A DNA stretch of 64,000 bases from Lunularia cruciata. Its lineage: Eukaryota; Streptophyta; Marchantiopsida; Lunulariales; Lunulariaceae. Both the position numbers and the translations under genes were made by a program. Of this stretch, positions 59,700 through 64,000 are shown piece after piece. Each line of letters opens with the position of its first letter. Position 1 is the stretch's first letter. A model generated the notes under the pieces. It was not told the DNA's origin, did not search any database, and was given only the letters and a program-made list of their open reading frames with translations. The DNA lies in NCBI GenBank assembly GCA_948567375.1, contig OX419759.1:47221493-47285492 (forward strand). Reading direction: 5' to 3'.

Positions 59700-60149
59700 T
59701 CATGTGTCGTATTCATTTCTAGAATTTCATGAGAGAAATGTTATAGAGAAATACCATAAAAAATTATTATACTTTAAATTTATTTATTTTATTTGGAGTT
59801 GGTATTTGATAGAGTATCCTAATGTAAATATATTTTATCTTATTTTTATATTTTTATAAAGGTTTATTCATTTGGAAGTGTTCTCACGTGGAAACATTAA
59901 ACTCCCAAATTCTTTCTTAGTGCAATTATTTAAAATTGATTTATATAAATATTTTGTTGGAAATGGAGGACAATGTTATAGTAAAAAAATATAATTAACA
60001 AGCATTGTCATAATTTCCTACAAATTATTAACTTATGTTCTGATTTGTAATATATTTGTAATTCATGCTATAATCTAATCAACTAAAATAAAAACACTAC
60101 TATAACCATTAGAGTGATAAAAATCTCAAAATAATCTCTAAGATGTCAT
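59700..60149. other. Very AT-rich DNA, no gene
   Basis: Base composition drops sharply to A+T at about 59700, marking the edge of the genic island. No frames or structures are supported. Confidence 0.5.
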
Positions 60150-60739
60150 AAACAATCCTTGATGTTACGAGTAGCTTAAAAACACAAGAGAAGAAGCAAG
60201 GTTTCATTCCTAATACTTTAATTCCCTAAAAAAGCACCTTATATTTATTATATAGCAAAGAGTATGTATTGCAGGTGAATCGTACACTTGGATCAAATAT
60301 ATAGTGTGAGTTTAGTCCTTAGATTAGTTGAATGGATTGGTGATATGTTGATCCTTGTCCTTATGAGGGTCAAACAAGAAGATTCCTTTTGGTTAAACAA
60401 GTTTAACCAAAAGGAATCTTCTTGTACGAAACTTACAATAATGTGAGTAAGATATCATTGGAAAGATCTTGATGATCCAAACAAGGGAAAAGAAGGCAAA
60501 CTTAATTTTTTATCTCTAGAGTGAAAAGATACTATTTTTCAAAGTCTCATTCATTTATTTAAGCCTACAAAATTGGCTCTCAAATTTTTAGTGTATTTTC
60601 AACCTCTACCATAATAAAAGAAATATTTTTTTTGTGAAAACTCTATCTAATCTACTTAGACCATCGTACATAATATCTCTAATGATATTACCAAGACAAT
60701 TTCCTCCTCTAGATAATCTATCTAGCTAATTGTATTACA
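60150..60739 (-). mobile_element. LTR of family B, minus strand, probably solo
   Basis: On the minus strand it begins TGTAATACAATTAGCTAG at 60739. It shares with the other family-B LTRs the agattatctagagga start and the aaacacaagagaag end block. It includes a 50-bp palindrome (60375-60424). No internal region follows on either side. The left boundary is approximate. Confidence 0.7.
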
Positions 60740-61056
60740 TTATTCCTAACAATACTTCTTAGGATTGTTAATAGAGACAAAGTGTTATCAATAAAGTATG
60801 GATCAAAATTTTGTTATCAAGGTGAAGTGCTCATGTTTTTGCAAAATTTGTAATTTTTTTGTCTTTTATTTTTTTATTCTTAGTTAAGGATAAATGCTTA
60901 TGTTTTAGTAAAAATAATAATTGGAATTTTGTGGGTATATCTTAGTACATGAGTAGGTACAAAAAATTAAGGTACAAAGACTAGTGGACAATACAAAGAA
61001 TCCAAAGAAGAACTAGCACAAAGGAGGAAGTGCTTATGGAAGAAATAAACCCAAAG
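60740..61056. other. AT-rich, no gene recognised
   Basis: No frames or motifs are supported. It lies between the family-B LTR and the family-E LTR fragment. Confidence 0.35.
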
Positions 61057-61164
61057 TGTAACAATATGGAGTTTAGCAACGTAGTTATTAGGCTAACAAA
61101 GTAGAGAATAAACCAAATTAGCCTAAGAATATTCTAGAAGCATCTAGGAAGCTTCTTGCCACCA

Positions 61165-62759
61165 AGGTATGGAGGCATTATTTCTTGGGAAAACAAGTGA
61201 TCATGCAAATTGATCACAAACCATTGTTGTAGACCTTACACTTGGAACACATGAAGAGTTGACATCATCAATGGGAGGAACAACTCCAATTGTTTGACAT
61301 CAAACTTGAGTACAAACCAGGTCTATTCCATGTCATCCTTGATGCTCTATCATGACGATCTAATTTGAAGTCTCTTCCTCTCATCACAATAACAATTACG
61401 ATGGTGTCAATTGACTCCAAGGTCCAACATAAGTTTTGATCAACTCTACAACAAGATCCTTTCTTCCAAATGGTACATGGTTATCTTAGAACATATGAGT
61501 ATCTTACAACAAGGAGTACAACACCTTCTCCTTCAAGGAAGGCCTTCTATTCCGTGAAGACCGTATCTATGTTCCAACCAAAGGTGATCTCCAACTTGTG
61601 CGCCTTCAAGAAGCCCATGATTTACCAATAGCTAGTCACATGGGTGTGGACAAGACCTTGGGTACCCTCCAACACCAATGGTGGTGGCCAAACATGACAC
61701 GAGATGTTCAAGAGTTTGTCTGATTGTGTGAGAGTTGCCAATATAACAAGGCTTGCAACCAGAAGCAGAGTGGACTCCTTCAACCACTCCCCATTCTATC
61801 TGCTTGATAGGAACATGTGAGCTTGGATCTCATTACATCCTTGCCCAAGACAAAGTAAGAATATATAACAATTGTGGTGTTTGTGGATAAGCTTAGTAAG
61901 CAAATCCACTTGGCATTAACCTTTGATATCGTAGATGCTCCAACTTTAGCGCAAATCTACTTCAACAATATCTTCAAGCATCATGGGATGCCACATGTAC
62001 TCATCTCCGCTTGTGATCCTTGATTCACCAAGAAGTTTTGGCAAGCACTCTTCTAAATACTTGGCACCAAGCTTACTTTGTCCACGGCCTATCATCCTCA
62101 AACTAATGGACAAACAAAACGTGCAAATTGTACCTTGGAGGATATGTTGTGTGCCTTCTTCAATGTCCACCATACCAATTGGGATGAATGTCTTGTAGTT
62201 GCAAAATTTGCCTACAATAATTCCAAACAGGCAAGCATCGGGTTTTTTCCTTTCTTTCTCAATTTTGGCCAAGATCTACTTGTTCGAGATTCTCTTCTTG
62301 CTCCTCCTCCATCTCAAGTCCCTCATACTTCAACCTTCTTGACCACCATATCCCAAGCTCTCCAACAAGCCAAAGATCATCTCCTTGTTGCTCAAAATTG
62401 TCAAAAACAATATGCGGACCACCATCGTCATGATCTCACCTTTGAAGTTGGTGATAAAGTCATGTTATCCTCTAGTAACCTACCCCTCCCATTTGATACC
62501 CAAGTTAGTAAACTTGCACCTAATTGAATAGGACCCTTTGATGTCACTCAAATCATCTCTCCTATTGCTTATCGACTTGCCTTACCTTGTCATATGCGCA
62601 TCCATCCTATCTTTCACATTTCCAAGTTAAAATTCTTTGTTCCTAACCCATATTCCTCTTCCTATTGTGTCCAACCTCCTCCTCCTCCCATCCCTATCAA
62701 TGATCATGAGGAGTACAAAGTTGATCGTATCATTGCACATCGCCACATTCAATGAGGAC
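61165..62759 (+). pseudogene. RNase H end, integrase and first half of chromodomain, element E
   Basis: The RNase H end reads DHKPLL and FDIKLEYKPG near 61215-61320. The integrase head reads HMGVDKTLGTLQHQWWWPNM...CESCQ near 61635-61740. The core end is open at 62078-62527 (STAYHPQTNGQTKRANCTLE, containing the catalytic Glu), followed after a stop by GPFDVTQI, IHPIFHISKLK and the chromodomain start EYKVDRIIAHRHIQ. Stops and shifts precede 62078. Confidence 0.8.
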
Positions 62760-63494
62760 TATAATACCAAGAGCTAGCCATATGATCTAGATGTGAAATT
62801 TGGTTTGGTAACATCTAGAATGATGTTATACATGATGGTAAAAATAGATAAGATAGAAGTATCACCAAAAGAGTACTTCTACTAATAGGGTAGAAACCAA
62901 AATAGACTTGAAAACCTTAGAACCAATAGCTAGACATATGATTTAAAGGTGAGAATTGGTTTGGTAACATCTGGAAGGATGTTACACATGATGGACTAAA
63001 CAGATCAGAAAGAGGTATCACCAAAATAGGACTTCTACTAATAGAGTAGGAATCGAAATATGCCTGAAATCTTTGAAGGCAATTTTGGAGGCCTAAACGG
63101 ATGAATTAGGCCTTGAAAATGTACACATTCCCCCCCCCCCAATCAAGGGAAAGGCTGGCCTTCCCTCCTCCTTGCTTTGTCTCGTCAAGAGCTTTCCAAC
63201 GGTACTTTACGTGATTCTGAGATTCATACAAGAAGATTCCCTAAAAGATTCCCTCCGGTCAAAGCTTGTTTGACCAACCAGATAGGACCTAGACTAGACA
63301 TGTCACCCATCCAAGTAAGTAATCCAAGGGTGGAGCTTGCTGACATGTCATCCATCTGTGTCCTTAATCCTATGGTGGAGCTTCCTTGGAGGAGATCCTC
63401 TTTGTCTATATAATAAAAGGTGCTCCTTTGGGGCATCGAATGTTTGAGTGTGCAATCTGTGTTTTCTCTCTTCTCTTGTCCTTGGAGTATTATA
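62760..63494 (+). mobile_element. Solo LTR, family B, inserted in the element E chromodomain
   Basis: The ends are TATAATACC and GTATTATA (each one base from the TGTAAT/ATTACA consensus), flanked by a perfect 5-bp duplication AGGAC (62755-62759 and 63495-63499). It contains a TATA-like ctatataataaaagg near 63405, a run of ten C at about 63131, and an internal tandem duplication of about 130 bp (roughly 62795-63065). Confidence 0.9.
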
Positions 63495-63640
63495 AGGACG
63501 CCAACAATATACGAAGTACAAGGTCCTTTGGAAAGGGTATCCCCTTCATGATGCCACATGGGAACCCCTTTCTCACCTCCCGAATGCACAAACGGCCATC
63601 CAAGAGTTTGATGCATCAATGGTGATGAGGACGTCACCAA
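63495..63640 (+). pseudogene. Second half of the chromodomain, element E
   Basis: Right after the solo LTR the frame gives YKVLWKGYPLHDATWEPLSH, the strongly conserved core of a chromodomain (aromatic cage and TWEP), then an alpha-helical AQTAIQEFDAS. Together with EYKVDRIIAHRH before 62755 it makes a domain that directs integrase to modified histones. The split is due to the inserted LTR, not an intron. Confidence 0.85.
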
Positions 63641-63657
63641 CTAGCGGTGGGAGAATA

Positions 63658-64000
63658 TGTAACAATATGGAGTTTAGCAACATAGTTAGTAAGGCTAACA
63701 AAGTAAAGAATAAGCTAAATTAGCCCAGAATATTCTAGAAGCATCTAGGAAGCTTCTCGACTAGCTTAACTTACACCCCAAATAGGTAGCTTCTAGAAGG
63801 AAGCTTCCAACTAGCTTAGCTTGCATGCCAAGTAAGCATCTTCTAGAAAGAAGCTTGTTGAGAAGCTTCATGGTTAAATTGGCTTGCACTTTAAGAAAGC
63901 GGCTCAAGGAAGCTTCTCGAGAAGCTTCTCAAGGGCCTTGTATACTACCTATAAATACCAAAACCGAAGCTCATACTAGGCATTTAGAGTTTTCTCACAT
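63658..64000 (+). repeat. 3' LTR of element E (cut by the window end), heat-shock-element-like
   Basis: It starts TGTAACAATATGG and contains repeated GAAnnTTC units (gaagcttctcgac, tctagaaggaagcttcc, ggaagcttctcgagaagctt) between 63735 and 63930, followed by a TATA box (cctataaatacc, about 63949). This is a strong promoter-like layout. Confidence 0.8.

Larger units (their letters stand above)
61057..64000 (+). mobile_element. Chromovirus (Ty3/Gypsy with chromodomain), element E, internally deleted
   Basis: A 5' LTR fragment (TGTAACAATATGG, 61057-61160) joins directly to the end of RNase H, so most of the LTR, gag, protease and RT are missing. Integrase and a chromodomain follow, the latter interrupted by a solo LTR (62760-63494). 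A 3' LTR starts at 63658 after a purine-rich ggtgggagaata and runs past the window end. Stops break the coding parts. Confidence 0.85.

Overview
The window looks like nuclear DNA of a land plant. Two intron-rich host genes lie on the minus strand, inside a thick nest of plant-type retroelements. The host genes are a plant-specific RS2Z-type splicing factor and a KIN-7O/CENP-E-like kinesin. The R2-like reverse transcriptase copies and the short introns would fit a non-flowering land plant, but I cannot fix the lineage from sequence alone. No tRNA, rRNA or CRISPR was seen.

Layout. 0.3-4.0 kb: decayed copy 1 of a non-LTR (R2/NeSL-like) retroelement. 5.1-7.6 kb (-): six-exon RS2Z SR-protein gene whose exons join in phase to 297 codons plus stop. 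7.8-12.7 kb: low-repeat upstream region with tandem duplications and a GC-rich candidate promoter. 12.8-24.2 kb: copy 2 of the non-LTR element, split by a nearly intact Ty3/Gypsy element (15602-23402) whose 679-bp LTRs look identical and whose pol frame carries one in-frame stop. 24.4-42.0 kb: copy 3 of the non-LTR element, split first by a solo LTR and then by a 16-kb nest. That nest is a minus-strand Gypsy element (B) whose 3' LTR is itself interrupted by a plus-strand Gypsy element (C) ending in a PHD-finger relic. 42-45.3 kb: repeat relics, including an LTR rich in heat-shock-element-like motifs. 45.9-58.7 kb (-): kinesin gene with 19 motor and tail exons in one continuous frame, followed by further in-phase exons that are probably its C-terminal tail. 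59.7-64 kb: AT-rich repeats and a chromovirus whose chromodomain is cut in two by a solo LTR with a perfect 5-bp target duplication.

How it fits together. The RS2Z protein (RRM, two CCHC knuckles, RS domain) should act in pre-mRNA splicing and the kinesin in mitotic microtubule or chromosome movement. There is no sign that they form a functional cluster. The retroelements give a readable insertion order, several unusual structures (a circularly permuted LTR element, a 1-kb LTR palindrome, a PHD finger in pol, an extra zinc-knuckle ORF before gag), and a recent burst represented by the 15.6-23.4 kb element.
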